A stretch of DNA of 64,000 nucleotides from Streptomyces sp. NBC_01268 (GCF_036240795.1 NZ_CP108454.1:7996001-8060000); one strand, 5' to 3'. Counted from the first letter of the stretch, positions 8,852-18,089 are shown. Notes: generated by a model from the letters alone, not told the origin. A program made the numbers and translations.

Positions 8852-9885
8852 AGCCTCACGCCCCACATGAACGGCATCCCGCTGCGCGCGATCGACTCGT
8901 ACCGCACCTGCGCCCCGGGCTTGGGGGAGTGCAGGATCTGCCCGTTGCCCGCGTAGAAGCCCACATGGCTCAGGTCGGTCCGCATGATGATGAGGTCGCC
9001 CGGCCGCAGGTCGCCGAGCGAACCGATCCGGGTGCCCACGTTCGCCTGCGCCTGGGACGTACGGGGGATGGTCACGTTCGCCTGCCGGAAGGCCCACGAC
9101 GTCAGCCCCGAGCAGTCGAAGGACCCCGGACCGGCGGCCCCCCACACGTACGGCATCCCGACCCTGCTCTTGGCCGCGGCGAACGCGGCGGCGGCGCGCG
9201 ACGACGCGCTCGACTCGTTGCCGAGGTCGGCCCGGGCGCCCGCCCGGTCGGCACGGTCCTCCGCCCGGGCGATCCGCGCCCGCTCCTCGGCGGAGAGGGT
9301 GTTCAGCAGCTTCCGGGCCTTCTCCAGCTTGCCCTGCACCTCCGCCTTCTTGCGGCGCTGCTCACCGCGGGTGGCCTCCAGCTCGGCCAGCTTCCGCGCG
9401 GCCTCCGTGCGCTGCTGCTGGAGCTCCCGGCGCTGCGCCTCGAAGAGCTGGAGCGCGTTCACGTCCCGCTCGCCGAGGCGCTGCTGCAGACTCGCGCGTT
9501 CCAGGAAGGTGTCGGGGTCCGCGGAGAGCATCAGCCGCATCGACGGATCGAGCCCGCCGCCCCGGTACTGCGCGGCGGCGAGCGAACCGACCCGGTCGCG
9601 CAGCCTGTTGAGCTCGCCCTGCTTGCGGGCGGTCGCGTCCTGGAGGGTGCCCACCTGCTTCTGCAGCGCGTCGGCCTTCTCCTTGGCTCCGTTGAACTTC
9701 TCCGTCGCCTGCGTGGCCGCCTCGTAGAGCCGGTCGATCTCGGCCTGCACGCCCTTCTTCCGGGGGTCGGGCGCGGGGTCGGCCCACGCGGTCTGCGCCG
9801 AGAGGGCCACGGCCGCAGCCGCGGTCGTCGTGAGGACACCCGCGTAGCGCGGGCGTGAGGGCTTGGGACGGCGGTGGGACGCCAC
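8848..9885 (-). CDS. Secreted NlpC/P60 peptidoglycan endopeptidase
   Basis: 345 residues, GTG start with AAGGAG upstream. A signal peptide (ends near AQTAWAD) is followed by a long coiled coil (about residues 45-225, Gln/Glu/Arg/Ala-rich) and a C-terminal NlpC/P60 domain with catalytic Cys258 (FDCSGL) and His307 (LSHVGFY). This is the RipA-like architecture, which cleaves D-Glu/diaminopimelate bonds in stem peptides during growth and division. The coiled coil probably keeps it inhibited or docks it to FtsEX-type partners (inference). Confidence 0.9.
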   Translation of the reverse strand: MASHRRPKPSRPRYAGVLTTTAAAAVALSAQTAWADPAPDPRKKGVQAEIDRLYEAATQATEKFNGAKEKADALQKQVGTLQDATARKQGELNRLRDRVGSLAAAQYRGGGLDPSMRLMLSADPDTFLERASLQQRLGERDVNALQLFEAQRRELQQQRTEAARKLAELEATRGEQRRKKAEVQGKLEKARKLLNTLSAEERARIARAEDRADRAGARADLGNESSASSRAAAAFAAAKSRVGMPYVWGAAGPGSFDCSGLTSWAFRQANVTIPRTSQAQANVGTRIGSLGDLRPGDLIIMRTDLSHVGFYAGNGQILHSPKPGAQVRYESIARSGMPFMWGVRL

Positions 9886-10350
9886 GATGGGCCGGCTCCT
9901 TCTTCTGGGGAGGGCTCCCCCGGCCGGGGCCGGGGCACGGGCCCGGCAGGCGACCGGAGGAGCGCCTGAATGCTAAGCAACTTAGCTGACGGGTGGCAAG
10001 TGCCGATGCTGAAGCTCTTGGCTGCTGAGGCTCCTGCCGGACCTTGTGCTTCTGGCGCCGTTTTTGCACGGTGCGGCGCTAGCCTTCGAGAAATGTGAAA
10101 CCACTTAGCAGATTGGCTGTGGTCTGTGGTCTGCGGTCTGCGGTCTGCGGGCTGTGTGCGGTGAACGCGGGGAGGGCCAATGGTTCCGGTCCGATCGCGG
10201 GGAGTCGTGGCGCCCGCGCTCACGGCCTGTTCCGGGCCCCCGGCCGCCCCGAGCGGCGCTCCGTCGCTCGTCGGCGCCTCCGGGCCCGAGGTCGCGACGC
10301 GTACCCCGGCGAGGCGGGGATGATGGCGCTCGTCGCCTACCGTGCCTGAC
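9886..10350. other. Intergenic region upstream of the NlpC/P60 gene
   Basis: There is no convincing gene in 465 bases. It holds a perfect inverted repeat GCTAAG-CAA-CTTAGC at 9972-9986, 87 bases before the start codon, with another CTTAGC near 10103. A 7-base tandem array lies at 10115-10155. A c-di-AMP riboswitch, often found before such hydrolases in Streptomyces, was looked for but its conserved core was not seen. Confidence 0.5.
10115..10155. repeat. Tandem 7-base repeat
   Basis: Six units of GGTCTGC or close variants (GGCTGT, GGTCTGT, three GGTCTGC, GGGCTGT) in a row in the intergenic region. Confidence 0.8.
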
Positions 10351-11673
10351 TCACGCGGCGTCGGGTGCCGGAACCGTGCCGGGGGTCTTCTCCCGGCCGG
10401 ACATCCAGCGCCCGGCGAGCAGACCGGAGGCCGCGGTCAGGGCGGCGGCCACCATGACGGTCGCGTCCAGGCCGATCGCATCGGCGAGTACGCCTGCGAG
10501 GAGGGCGCCGGCGGCGTAGCCGATGTCGCGCCAGAAGCGGTACGTGCCGAGCGCGTTCGCCCGCCACGAGGGGTGCGCCCGGTCGGAGACGGCGGCGATG
10601 AGCGCGGGGTAGACCAGCGCGGTTCCGATGCCGAGGCCCACGGCGGAGAGGAGCCCGGCGAGCAGGGGGCGGTCGAGGAGCGCCGGCGCGACCAGGAGGC
10701 CGCCCGCCTGGACCAGCATGCCGGTGACGATCAGGGGCTTGCGCCCGATCCGGTCGGCGAGGTGGCCGGCCGGGATCTGCCCGAAGCCCCACAGGAGCGG
10801 GTAGAGCCCCTTGATCAGTCCGATCGCGGCGATGCCGAGCCCGTGGTCGGCGAAGAGCAGCGGGAAGACGCCCCAGGTCAGGCCGTCGTTGAGGTTGTTC
10901 ACCAGGCCCGCCTGGCTCGCACCGCGCAGCGAGCGGTCCCGCCAGGAGGTGCGGGCGAAGGCGCCGGCGAAGGAGACCTTCGCCGCTTCCCCCGCCGGGG
11001 CGGGGTGCCGGGCGAGTTCGAGTGCCAGATGGGCGCCCGTGTCCTTGGCCAGGAGGGAGAGTCCGAGGCCCGCCGCGATGAAGACGACCCCGATGAGTTC
11101 GGGGGCGGGGCGGAGCCCGTACCGGGTGGCCAGGTAGCCGGTGAGCAGGGCGGACGCGCCCACGGCGACGTAGCCGGCGGCCTCGTTCAGGCCGGTGGCC
11201 AGGCCCCGGCGGGCGGGACCCACCAGGTCGATCTTCATGTTCACCGTCATCGACCAGGTCAGGCCCTGGTTGACGCCGAGGAGCACGTTCGCGGCCACGA
11301 TCCACCACCACGACGGCGCCCACGCCAGCACGAAGGGCACCGGCACGCCCGCCAGCCATCCGGCGAGCAGCAGCTGCCGGCGCCGGAAACGGGCCGTGAG
11401 GGCACCGGCGGCGAGGTTGGTGAGCGCCTTGGTCAGGCCGAAGGCCACGATGAACGAGAAGACCGCCAGGTTGCTGGTGAGCCCGAACACCTCCGTGCCG
11501 ATCAGCGGGACCGTGGTGCGCTCCAGGCCGACGAGCGCGCCGACCGCCACGGTGACGACGACGAGCAGGACGAACTGCGCCCGGTTCTCCCGCAGTCCCA
11601 GCCGCACCGTGCCGCCCGTGGAGGCGGCCGCCGACACCGGCGCGGGGGCGGTCGTCTCCGTCCGCTGAGTCAT
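10351..11673 (-). CDS. MFS transporter, divergent member of the sulfur module
   Basis: 440 residues with about 12 membrane helices and the MFS loop signature (GHLADRIGRKPLIVTGM) between helices 8 and 9. The ATG at 11673 begins MTQRTE. The protein is divergently transcribed from the persulfide dioxygenase gene. Two of the 16-bp ATACCC..GGGTAT operators (11712-11727, 11747-11762) lie 39-89 bases upstream of its start, so it is very likely repressed by the same CstR-type regulator. The substrate is unknown; export of a sulfur species is a reasonable guess. Confidence 0.8.
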   Translation of the reverse strand: MTQRTETTAPAPVSAAASTGGTVRLGLRENRAQFVLLVVVTVAVGALVGLERTTVPLIGTEVFGLTSNLAVFSFIVAFGLTKALTNLAAGALTARFRRRQLLLAGWLAGVPVPFVLAWAPSWWWIVAANVLLGVNQGLTWSMTVNMKIDLVGPARRGLATGLNEAAGYVAVGASALLTGYLATRYGLRPAPELIGVVFIAAGLGLSLLAKDTGAHLALELARHPAPAGEAAKVSFAGAFARTSWRDRSLRGASQAGLVNNLNDGLTWGVFPLLFADHGLGIAAIGLIKGLYPLLWGFGQIPAGHLADRIGRKPLIVTGMLVQAGGLLVAPALLDRPLLAGLLSAVGLGIGTALVYPALIAAVSDRAHPSWRANALGTYRFWRDIGYAAGALLAGVLADAIGLDATVMVAAALTAASGLLAGRWMSGREKTPGTVPAPDAA

Positions 11674-11711
11674 CTCGATGCACCGTCCTGTTCGTGTTTC
11701 AGCTGGCCACA

Positions 11712-11727
11712 ATACCCCCATGGGTAT
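11712..11727. promoter_or_regulatory. CstR/CsoR-family operator 1
   Basis: ATACCCCCATGGGTAT, with palindromic ends, in the promoter of the MFS gene. It matches four other copies in the locus. Confidence 0.75.
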
Positions 11728-11746
11728 TTTGATGATGTGATCCAGG

Positions 11747-11762
11747 ATACCTGGGGGGGTAT
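11747..11762. promoter_or_regulatory. CstR/CsoR-family operator 2
   Basis: ATACCTGGGGGGGTAT, the least symmetrical copy, lying midway between the divergent genes. Confidence 0.7.
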
Positions 11763-11803
11763 TTGACTCAAGGCGGCCCGTCTGTCTACGGTCGGATGCA
11801 TCG

Positions 11804-11819
11804 ATACCCAGGGGGGTAT
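11804..11819. promoter_or_regulatory. CstR/CsoR-family operator 3
   Basis: ATACCCAGGGGGGTAT, 65 bases before the GTG of the CstB-like gene. Confidence 0.75.
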
Positions 11820-11883
11820 GGAAACCCGGCGCGTCCGCCCCTTTCGTTCCGACCGGATGCGCGTCCCCGATGGAGGAATCGGC

Positions 11884-13272
11884 GTGTTCTTCGCCCAGTA
11901 CTACCTCGACTGCCTCTCCCAGGCGTCGTACATGATCGCCGACGAGACGACCGGACAGGCCGTCGTCGTCGACCCCCGCCGCGACGTCTCCGAGTACCTC
12001 GCGGACGCCACCGCGCACGGGTTCACCGTCGTCGGCGTGATCAACACCCACTTCCACGCCGACTTCGTCGCCGGCCACCTGGAGCTGGCCGCCGGCACCG
12101 GCGCGTGGATCGGCTACGGCAGCGGCGCCGAGACCGAGTACCCCATCCGCCACCTGGCCGAGGGCGAGCGCATCGGGCTCGGCGACGTCACCCTGGAGAT
12201 CCTGGGGACGCCCGGCCACACCCCCGAGTCGATCAGCGTCCTCGTGTACGAGCGGGCCGCCGACACCGTGCCGTACGGCGTGCTCACCGGCGACGCGCTG
12301 TTCATCGGCGACGTCGGCCGCCCCGACCTGCTCGCCTCCGTCGGGGTGACCGCCGAGGAACTCGGCGCCATGCTCCATGACAGCGTCCAGAACAAGCTGA
12401 TGGCCCTCCCCGACGACGTGCGGGTCTTCCCCGCCCACGGCGCGGGCTCCGCCTGCGGAAAGAACCTCTCCACCGAGAAGTCGTCCACGATCGGCGAACA
12501 GCGCGCCACCAACTACGCCTGCGCCCCGATGGGGCGCGAGGAGTTCGTCGCGCTCGTCACCGCCGGACAGTCCGCCGCGCCCGGCTACTTCGCCTACGAC
12601 GCCGAACTCAACCGCAAGGACCGCCTCCTGTACGACGCGACGTCGGCGCCGCGGCCGCTGTCCGCGCCCGACTTCGCCGCACTGCGCCGCTCCGGCGCGG
12701 TCGTGGTCGACGCCCGCTCCCCGCAGGAGTTCGCCAACGGGCACCTGCGCGGCGCGGTCAACGTGCCCGCCGAAGGCCGGTTCGCCGAACAGGCCGGCAC
12801 CGTCCTCGACCCCGCCGACGAGCTGATCGTCATGGCGCCGGAGAACCGCGAGGAGGAGGTCGTCACCCGCCTCGCCCGCATCGGCTTCGACCACGTCGTC
12901 GGCTACCTGCGCAACCCCGAGGACGCCCTGGCGGCCCTGGCCGACGACGTCACCCCCGCGAGCCGTCTGACCGCCGCCCGGCTGCGCACCGCACTGGCGG
13001 GCGAGGCGCCCCCGCTCGTCGTCGACGTGCGCACCTGCGGGGAGCGGAGCGCCAACGGCTTCATCGACGGCGCCTTGCACATCCCGCTGAGCGAACTGCC
13101 CGCGCGCACGGATGAACTGCCCACCGGCCGGCCCCTGGTCCTGCACTGCGCCGGCGGCCACCGCTCGTCGATCGCGGCGAGCCTCCTGCGCCACCGCGGC
13201 TTCGCAGACGTCTCCGACATCCTCGGCGGCTACGCCGCCTGGGCCCTGGCGTCCGAGCGCGCCGAGGCCTGA
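11884..13272 (+). CDS. CstB-like persulfide dioxygenase with two rhodanese domains
   Basis: 462 residues, GTG start at 11884 after GGAGGA. Residues 1-240 are an ETHE1-type metallo-beta-lactamase fold with iron ligands H56, H58, D60 (THFHADF), H112, D137 and H185. Two rhodanese domains follow: the first (about 255-350) lacks the catalytic Cys (VMAPENRE), the second (about 360-455) keeps it as C422 (HCAGGHRSS). This MBL, pseudo-rhodanese, rhodanese order is that of CstB, which oxidises persulfides to thiosulfate or sulfite. It heads a run of sulfur genes and has the operator just upstream, so it is probably induced by sulfide or persulfide stress. Confidence 0.88.
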   Translation: MFFAQYYLDCLSQASYMIADETTGQAVVVDPRRDVSEYLADATAHGFTVVGVINTHFHADFVAGHLELAAGTGAWIGYGSGAETEYPIRHLAEGERIGLGDVTLEILGTPGHTPESISVLVYERAADTVPYGVLTGDALFIGDVGRPDLLASVGVTAEELGAMLHDSVQNKLMALPDDVRVFPAHGAGSACGKNLSTEKSSTIGEQRATNYACAPMGREEFVALVTAGQSAAPGYFAYDAELNRKDRLLYDATSAPRPLSAPDFAALRRSGAVVVDARSPQEFANGHLRGAVNVPAEGRFAEQAGTVLDPADELIVMAPENREEEVVTRLARIGFDHVVGYLRNPEDALAALADDVTPASRLTAARLRTALAGEAPPLVVDVRTCGERSANGFIDGALHIPLSELPARTDELPTGRPLVLHCAGGHRSSIAASLLRHRGFADVSDILGGYAAWALASERAEA

Positions 13273-13346
13273 CGCGCCCCTGCTCGCCCTCCGTCTCCCC
13301 TCCCCGCGTCAGAGGCGGACCCGTGGGGCCCCGTACACGCCCGTGA

Positions 13347-13362
13347 ATACCCCCCTGGGTAT
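13347..13362. promoter_or_regulatory. CstR/CsoR-family operator 4
   Basis: ATACCCCCCTGGGTAT, 33 bases before the ATG of the YgaP-like gene, showing that the downstream genes have their own regulated promoter. Confidence 0.78.
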
Positions 13363-13394
13363 TTTCCCCTTGTCTGCACAGGAGCCACGCCCAC

Positions 13395-13997
13395 ATGACC
13401 GAGAACTCCGACCGGACCGCCGCCCCCGCCTCGACCTCGTCGATCACCCCCGCCGTCCTCCACGCGCTCGTCCGTGAAGGGCGCGCGCCACGGCTGCTGG
13501 ACGTGCGCACCCCCGGTGAATTCCGGACCGTCCACATACCGGGCTCGTACAACGTGCCCCTCGCCACCCTGCGCGAGCACCGCGCCGAGCTGCTGTCCCA
13601 CCTGGACGAGGAGGTCGTGCTCGTCTGCCGCTCCGGCGCCCGCGCCACCCAGGCCGAGAAGGCCCTCGCGGAGGCGGGCCTGCCCAACCTCCGGGTCCTC
13701 GAAGGGGGCATGAACGCCTGGGAGGCGTCCGGGGCGCCCGCGAACCGGGGCCCCGAGCGGTGGGACATGGAGCGCCAGGTGCGGCTCGTCGCGGGCTCCA
13801 TGGTGCTCGTCACCGGCGTCATCGGCGTGTTCGTGCCCGGCGCCCACCTGATCGGCACCGCGGTCGGCGCCGGTCTGACCTACGCGGCCCTCAGCAACAC
13901 CTGCGCCATGGGCGTCCTGCTCTCCAAGCTGCCGTACAACCGGGGGCCGCGCACCGACATCCGTGCCGTCATCGCGGAACTGCGGAACACCCCGTGA
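13395..13997 (+). CDS. Membrane rhodanese (YgaP-like, rhodanese plus DUF2892)
   Basis: 200 residues. The N-terminal rhodanese domain has LLDVRTPGEF and active-site C78 in VCRSGARAT. The C-terminal part has two membrane helices of the DUF2892 type (RLVAGSMVLVTGVIGVFV and a following hydrophobic stretch with NTCAMGVLLSKLPYN). YgaP-type proteins carry sulfane sulfur or cyanide-derived thiocyanate at the membrane. It overlaps the next gene by four bases, so it likely passes sulfur to, or works with, the exporter. Confidence 0.88.
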   Translation: MTENSDRTAAPASTSSITPAVLHALVREGRAPRLLDVRTPGEFRTVHIPGSYNVPLATLREHRAELLSHLDEEVVLVCRSGARATQAEKALAEAGLPNLRVLEGGMNAWEASGAPANRGPERWDMERQVRLVAGSMVLVTGVIGVFVPGAHLIGTAVGAGLTYAALSNTCAMGVLLSKLPYNRGPRTDIRAVIAELRNTP

Positions 13998-14836
13998 CCG
14001 CCCTCGTCGTCGTGGCGTCGCTGTTCATCGGCCTCACCCTCGGCGTCCTCGGCGGCGGAGGCTCGATCCTGACCGTGCCCATCCTGGTCTACCTGGCGGG
14101 GCAGGGCACGAAGGAGGCCATCGCCACCTCGCTCTTCGTCGTCGGTGTCACCAGCCTCGCCGCGCTCGTGCCCCACGCCCGCGCCCGCCGGGTGCGCTGG
14201 AAGGCCGGGCTCCTGTTCGGCGCGTTCAGCATGGCGGGTGCGTACGGGGGCGGCCGGCTCGCCGCTTACGTCCCCGGTACGGCGCTCCTCATCGCGTTCG
14301 CCCTGATGATGCTCGCCACGGCGGTCGCGATGCTCCGCCCGTCGCGGCGCGGCGGCGAGCCGAGGCCCCGGCACCGGGACCTGCCCCTCAGGCACATCGC
14401 CGTCGAGGGTCTCGTCGTCGGCGCGGTCACGGGCCTGGTCGGCTCGGGCGGCGGATTCCTCGTCGTCCCGGCGCTCGCCCTCCTCGCCGGCCTGCCCATG
14501 GGCATCGCCGTCGGCACCTCGCTGCTGGTCATCGCGATGAACTCCTTCGCCGGCCTGGCCGGGCACCTCTCGGGCGTGGGGATCGACTGGGGCCTCGCCC
14601 TGACGGTGACCGCGGCGGCGGTGGCGGGCAGCGTCGTCGGCGCCCGCTTCGCGGGCCGCATCCCGCAGGAGTCGCTGCGCCGGGTCTTCGGCTGGTTCGT
14701 CGTGGTGATGGGTGTCTTCGTCCTCGCCCAGCAGCTCGGTACCGGCCTGTGGGTCCACCCGGCGACCTGGGGCGTGCTGGGCGCGGTGCTGGTGGCCGCG
14801 ACCGTGGCCCGATGGCGGGCGAAAAGTAGCGGTTGA
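13994..14836 (+). CDS. TauE/SafE-family sulfite or sulfur-anion exporter
   Basis: 280 residues, GTG start overlapping the rhodanese stop (GTGA). It has about eight membrane helices in two homologous halves, each opening with a Gly-rich motif (GVLGGGGSILTVP and GLVGSGGGFLVVP), the hallmark of TauE/SafE/DUF81 permeases. These proteins export sulfite, sulfonates or thiosulfate. Coupling to rhodanese and dioxygenase genes under CstR operators points to removal of the oxidised sulfur products. Confidence 0.88.
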   Translation: MTALVVVASLFIGLTLGVLGGGGSILTVPILVYLAGQGTKEAIATSLFVVGVTSLAALVPHARARRVRWKAGLLFGAFSMAGAYGGGRLAAYVPGTALLIAFALMMLATAVAMLRPSRRGGEPRPRHRDLPLRHIAVEGLVVGAVTGLVGSGGGFLVVPALALLAGLPMGIAVGTSLLVIAMNSFAGLAGHLSGVGIDWGLALTVTAAAVAGSVVGARFAGRIPQESLRRVFGWFVVVMGVFVLAQQLGTGLWVHPATWGVLGAVLVAATVARWRAKSSG

Positions 14837-14851
14837 TACCCCTGGGGGTAT
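14836..14851. promoter_or_regulatory. CstR/CsoR-family operator 5, autoregulatory
   Basis: ATACCCCTGGGGGTAT, the most symmetrical copy, 35 bases before the repressor gene; its first base is the last of the TauE stop codon. Confidence 0.8.
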
Positions 14852-14868
14852 CCTGGTGTGGGGGGTGA

Positions 14869-15153
<285 letters not shown>

Positions 15154-15168
15154 CCGCCGCTGCGGCGT

Positions 15169-15187
15169 GACGGCGCACGCCGCCGTC
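15169..15187 (+). terminator. Hairpin after cstR
   Basis: GACGGCG and CGCCGTC pair perfectly around a five-base loop, 16 bases after the stop codon. Confidence 0.6.
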
Positions 15188-15213
15188 CGGGCTCCCCGGC
15201 CGCCGCCCGGCCG

Positions 15214-15265
15214 CCGCAGCCCCCGGCCGCAGCCCCCGGCCGCAGCCCCCGGCCGCAGCCCCCGG
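15214..15265. repeat. Tandem 13-base repeat
   Basis: Three full copies and one partial copy of GGCCGCAGCCCCC. A one-base variant of the same unit (GGCCGCAACCCCC) is tandemly repeated at 39630-39655. Confidence 0.85.
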
Positions 15266-15435
15266 ATGCCGACCGGGTACATCCGGGGGACGCTGGTCAC
15301 CGGCGTCGCCGAACGTCGGAGGGAGCTCGGCGTGGAAGAGTCAGGGCCGCCCGGGAAACCGTCCGGCGGTGCGGGGGAGCGGCCGCCCGGGGATGCGTCA
15401 GGAGGTCGGCGGCACGGCCGCCCGGGCAGGCGCCC

Positions 15436-16770
15436 GTGCTGCCCGCACACGAGCCACCGGTGTCCGCCGTCGCAGCGGCCCGGCCTTCGGCGCCGGATCC
15501 GGACCCGGCATCGGCCCCGATCGACGACCTCACCGCCTTCCTGGTCCGCCTCACGGGCCTCCTGCTGCGCTCCTCCGGCGAGGGCGCCCACCTCATCGGC
15601 GTCGCCGTCACCGACTCCGCCCGGGGCCTGGGCGGCGACGCCTCGCTGCTGCTCGTACCGGAGGCCGCCACCCTCACCGTGGTGGCCGCCGACGGCCGGA
15701 CCCGGACCGAGACCGTGCACGGCTTCCCCGAGGTGTTCCGCCTCGACCGGGTGGCGGCCCTCAAACCGCTCCTCGCCGACGTACGGGCGGGCCGTGCCGA
15801 CGTGGCGGAAGCAGGGCGCCGCCTGGCCCGGATCGAGAGAGCGCCGGCCCCGTACCCGTGGTGGCTCACCTTCCTGGGCATCGTGCTCTTCTCGCTCGGC
15901 TTCGCCCCGCTGATGCAGCCCACCTGGTACGAGGTGGGCACCACCGCCGCCCTCGCCTCGATCGCCGCCGCCCTCGCCGTCGCCGCGGACCGGGTGCCCC
16001 GGCTCGCCCGGGTGCTCCCGCTCGTCGTGTCGACCACGGTCTCGATCGTCACCCTCGGGTTCTTCGCCGGGGATCCGGCCCACGGTGGACCGGTCCTGCT
16101 GATGCTGCCCGCGCTCTTCTTCTTCGTGCCCGGCGACTACCTGAGCGCGGCCGCCGCCGAACTCGCCGCCGGACTCGTCACCACGGGGGCGATCCGCCTC
16201 GTGTACGCGGTCTTCCTCCTGGTGCAGCTCTGCGTCGGCGTCCTGCTCGGCGTGTACGTCACCGGCACCTCCACCCGCGCCCTCTTCGACGTCGCCGCCG
16301 CGTCCGACCTGCCCCGCTGGGCCCTGTTCCTCGCCTGGACCGTCTTCACGGCCGGCACCGTCCTCGCCTTCGCCGTCCCTCTCCGCTTCTTCTGGCCGGT
16401 GCTGCTCCTCGTGTACGTCACCGTGGGCGTGCAGTCGCTGGCCACCGGACTGGTCGGCGAGGTGGCGGGCACGTTCTTCGCGGCCGTGGTGCTGGCGGCC
16501 GCGGCCACGGTCCTCTCCCGAGGGGCCGGCCGGCCGCCCCGGCTGATCCTCGTCCTGCCCGGCTTCTTCACGCTCACCGTCGGTTCGCTGGGCATGCGGG
16601 GCCTGACCACCCTGGCCGGCGGCTATGTGGTGGAGGGCTTCACGGACCTGCTGAACATGCTCGTGATCGTCACCGCGATCGCGGTCGGCATGGTCGTGGG
16701 CGCCACGCTGGTGCCCGAGAGCGGCCCGCGTCGCGCCGCCGCCTCACCGGGCACCCGTAGCGCGGCATGA
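15436..16770 (+). CDS. ThrE-family threonine/serine exporter-like protein
   Basis: 444 residues. The soluble N-terminal DUF1212 domain (LTGLLLRSSGEGAHLIGVAVTDSARGLG) is followed by about ten membrane helices covering both ThrE halves, including LPGFFTLTVGSLGMRGLTTL near the C-terminus. The GTG at 15436 is weakly supported, with no clear ribosome site, and a GTG at 15460 is an alternative. Members export threonine, serine or small peptides. It stands alone after the sulfur module and has no operator of that type. Confidence 0.8.
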   Translation: MLPAHEPPVSAVAAARPSAPDPDPASAPIDDLTAFLVRLTGLLLRSSGEGAHLIGVAVTDSARGLGGDASLLLVPEAATLTVVAADGRTRTETVHGFPEVFRLDRVAALKPLLADVRAGRADVAEAGRRLARIERAPAPYPWWLTFLGIVLFSLGFAPLMQPTWYEVGTTAALASIAAALAVAADRVPRLARVLPLVVSTTVSIVTLGFFAGDPAHGGPVLLMLPALFFFVPGDYLSAAAAELAAGLVTTGAIRLVYAVFLLVQLCVGVLLGVYVTGTSTRALFDVAAASDLPRWALFLAWTVFTAGTVLAFAVPLRFFWPVLLLVYVTVGVQSLATGLVGEVAGTFFAAVVLAAAATVLSRGAGRPPRLILVLPGFFTLTVGSLGMRGLTTLAGGYVVEGFTDLLNMLVIVTAIAVGMVVGATLVPESGPRRAAASPGTRSAA

Positions 16771-16934
16771 CGGCGCCCCTCCCGCCCGTGACGCACGCCC
16801 CCACGCTTCTGCGATCACCCGTTCGGCGGATTCCATGTGGTTGCGCGGCGGCGCCCCGAGGAGGCTCGAAGCAGCGCGTGCCACTCGGCCTCCGGGGGGC
16901 GCACGGGGCAGGAGCAGCAGAAGGGAACACGGGC

Positions 16935-17381
16935 ATGAGTCAGCAGACAGCGCGGCCGTCAGGGGCACCCCGGGGAAGCCGGGACACCGGCGGCTGGGTG
17001 GCCGGCGGGGTGACGTTCGCGGCGGTGCTGATGCTGTGCAGCGGCATCCTCGGGGTGCTGGAGGGCATCTCCGCCGTGGCCGAGAACGACGTGTACACCC
17101 GCATCGGCTCGTACGTGTACGAGCTGAGCCTCACCGGCTGGGGCTGGATCCACATCGTCCTCGGCGCGCTCGTCGCCGCCACCGGCGCCGGCCTCCTGAA
17201 GGGCGCGACCTGGGCACGCTTCGCCGGCCTGCTCCTCGTCTCGCTGAGCCTGCTCGCCCAGTTCCTGTTCCTCCCGTACGCGCCGTTCTGGTCGATCCTC
17301 GTGATGGCCATCGACGTGTTCGTGATCTGGGCCCTGGCGAGCAGCCTGGACGATCCCGGGAGCGGCACCGCGCCCCGCTGA
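16935..17381 (+). CDS. Four-helix membrane protein (DUF7144-like)
   Basis: 148 residues with four hydrophobic helices (VTFAAVLMLCSGILGVLEGI, GWGWIHIVLGALVAATGAGL, FAGLLLVSLSLLAQFLFL, FWSILVMAIDVFVIWALA) and an acidic loop between the first two. The ATG at 16935 has AGAAGGGA upstream. The pattern matches a very common Streptomyces family of unknown function. Its direction converges on the response regulator gene. Confidence 0.8.
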   Translation: MSQQTARPSGAPRGSRDTGGWVAGGVTFAAVLMLCSGILGVLEGISAVAENDVYTRIGSYVYELSLTGWGWIHIVLGALVAATGAGLLKGATWARFAGLLLVSLSLLAQFLFLPYAPFWSILVMAIDVFVIWALASSLDDPGSGTAPR

Positions 17382-17429
17382 GCCCCCGGACCCCGTCACC
17401 GGGCGGGCAACGAGACGGGCGGGAGCGCG

Positions 17430-18089
17430 TCAGCCCGCCACCCCCAGGAAGCGCAGCACGGCCAGTACGCGCCGGTGGTCGGCGTCCGCGCGGGGGAGGT
17501 CCAGCTTCGCGAGGATGCTGTTGATGTGTTTGGCGACCGCGCTCTCGCTGACGACGAGCCGGTCGGCGATGCCCGCGTTGGAACGGCCCTCGGCCATCAG
17601 GGCCAGGACGTCGCGTTCGCGGGACGTCAGGCGCTCCAGCGGGTCGCTCGGCCTGCGGACCAGCAGCTGCGCCACGACCTGCGGGTCGAGCGCGGTGCCG
17701 CCGTCGGCGACGCGGCGCAGCGCGTCCACGAACTCCTCCACGTCCGCGACCCGCTGCTTCAGGAGGTAGCCGACCCCGCTCGTGTTGGTCGCGAGCAGTT
17801 CGGCCGCGTAGCGCTCCTCCACGTACTGGGAGAGCATCAGGACGGCGGTCTCCGGACGCTCCCGCCGGATGGACAGGGCGGCGCGCACCCCCTCGTCCGT
17901 GAACCCGGGCGGCATCCGCACGTCCACGAGAGCGAGGTCGGGCCGGTGTTCCTCGACGGCGGCCAGCAGGCCCTGCGCGTCCCCGGCCTCGGCCACCACC
18001 TCGAAGCCGGCCATCTCCACCACCTTGACCAGACCGATCCGCAGCAGCACGGAATCCTCGGCGATCACGGCACGCCTCACGTCGGGCAC
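17430..18089 (-). CDS. NarL/LuxR-type response regulator
   Basis: 219 residues. The receiver domain has an acidic pocket (E11, D12), phospho-acceptor D56 (LALVDVRMP) and a Lys near LLKQRV. The C-terminal LuxR helix-turn-helix (LTSRERDVLALMAEGRSNAGIADRL) binds DNA. The GTG start at 18089 overlaps the end of the histidine kinase gene by 13 bases, so the two form one operon. Targets are not evident; no unlinked operator could be assigned. Confidence 0.9.
   Translation of the reverse strand: MPDVRRAVIAEDSVLLRIGLVKVVEMAGFEVVAEAGDAQGLLAAVEEHRPDLALVDVRMPPGFTDEGVRAALSIRRERPETAVLMLSQYVEERYAAELLATNTSGVGYLLKQRVADVEEFVDALRRVADGGTALDPQVVAQLLVRRPSDPLERLTSRERDVLALMAEGRSNAGIADRLVVSESAVAKHINSILAKLDLPRADADHRRVLAVLRFLGVAG

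Noticed and set aside
9886..10090. c-di-AMP (ydaO) riboswitch before the NlpC/P60 gene
   Set aside because: Such switches control Streptomyces wall hydrolases, but the conserved core sequence could not be found on the bottom strand.
10095..10349. 84-codon ORF upstream of the wall hydrolase
   Set aside because: Its first part is translated from the 7-base repeat array and the rest is Arg/Gly-rich; no relatives or ribosome site.
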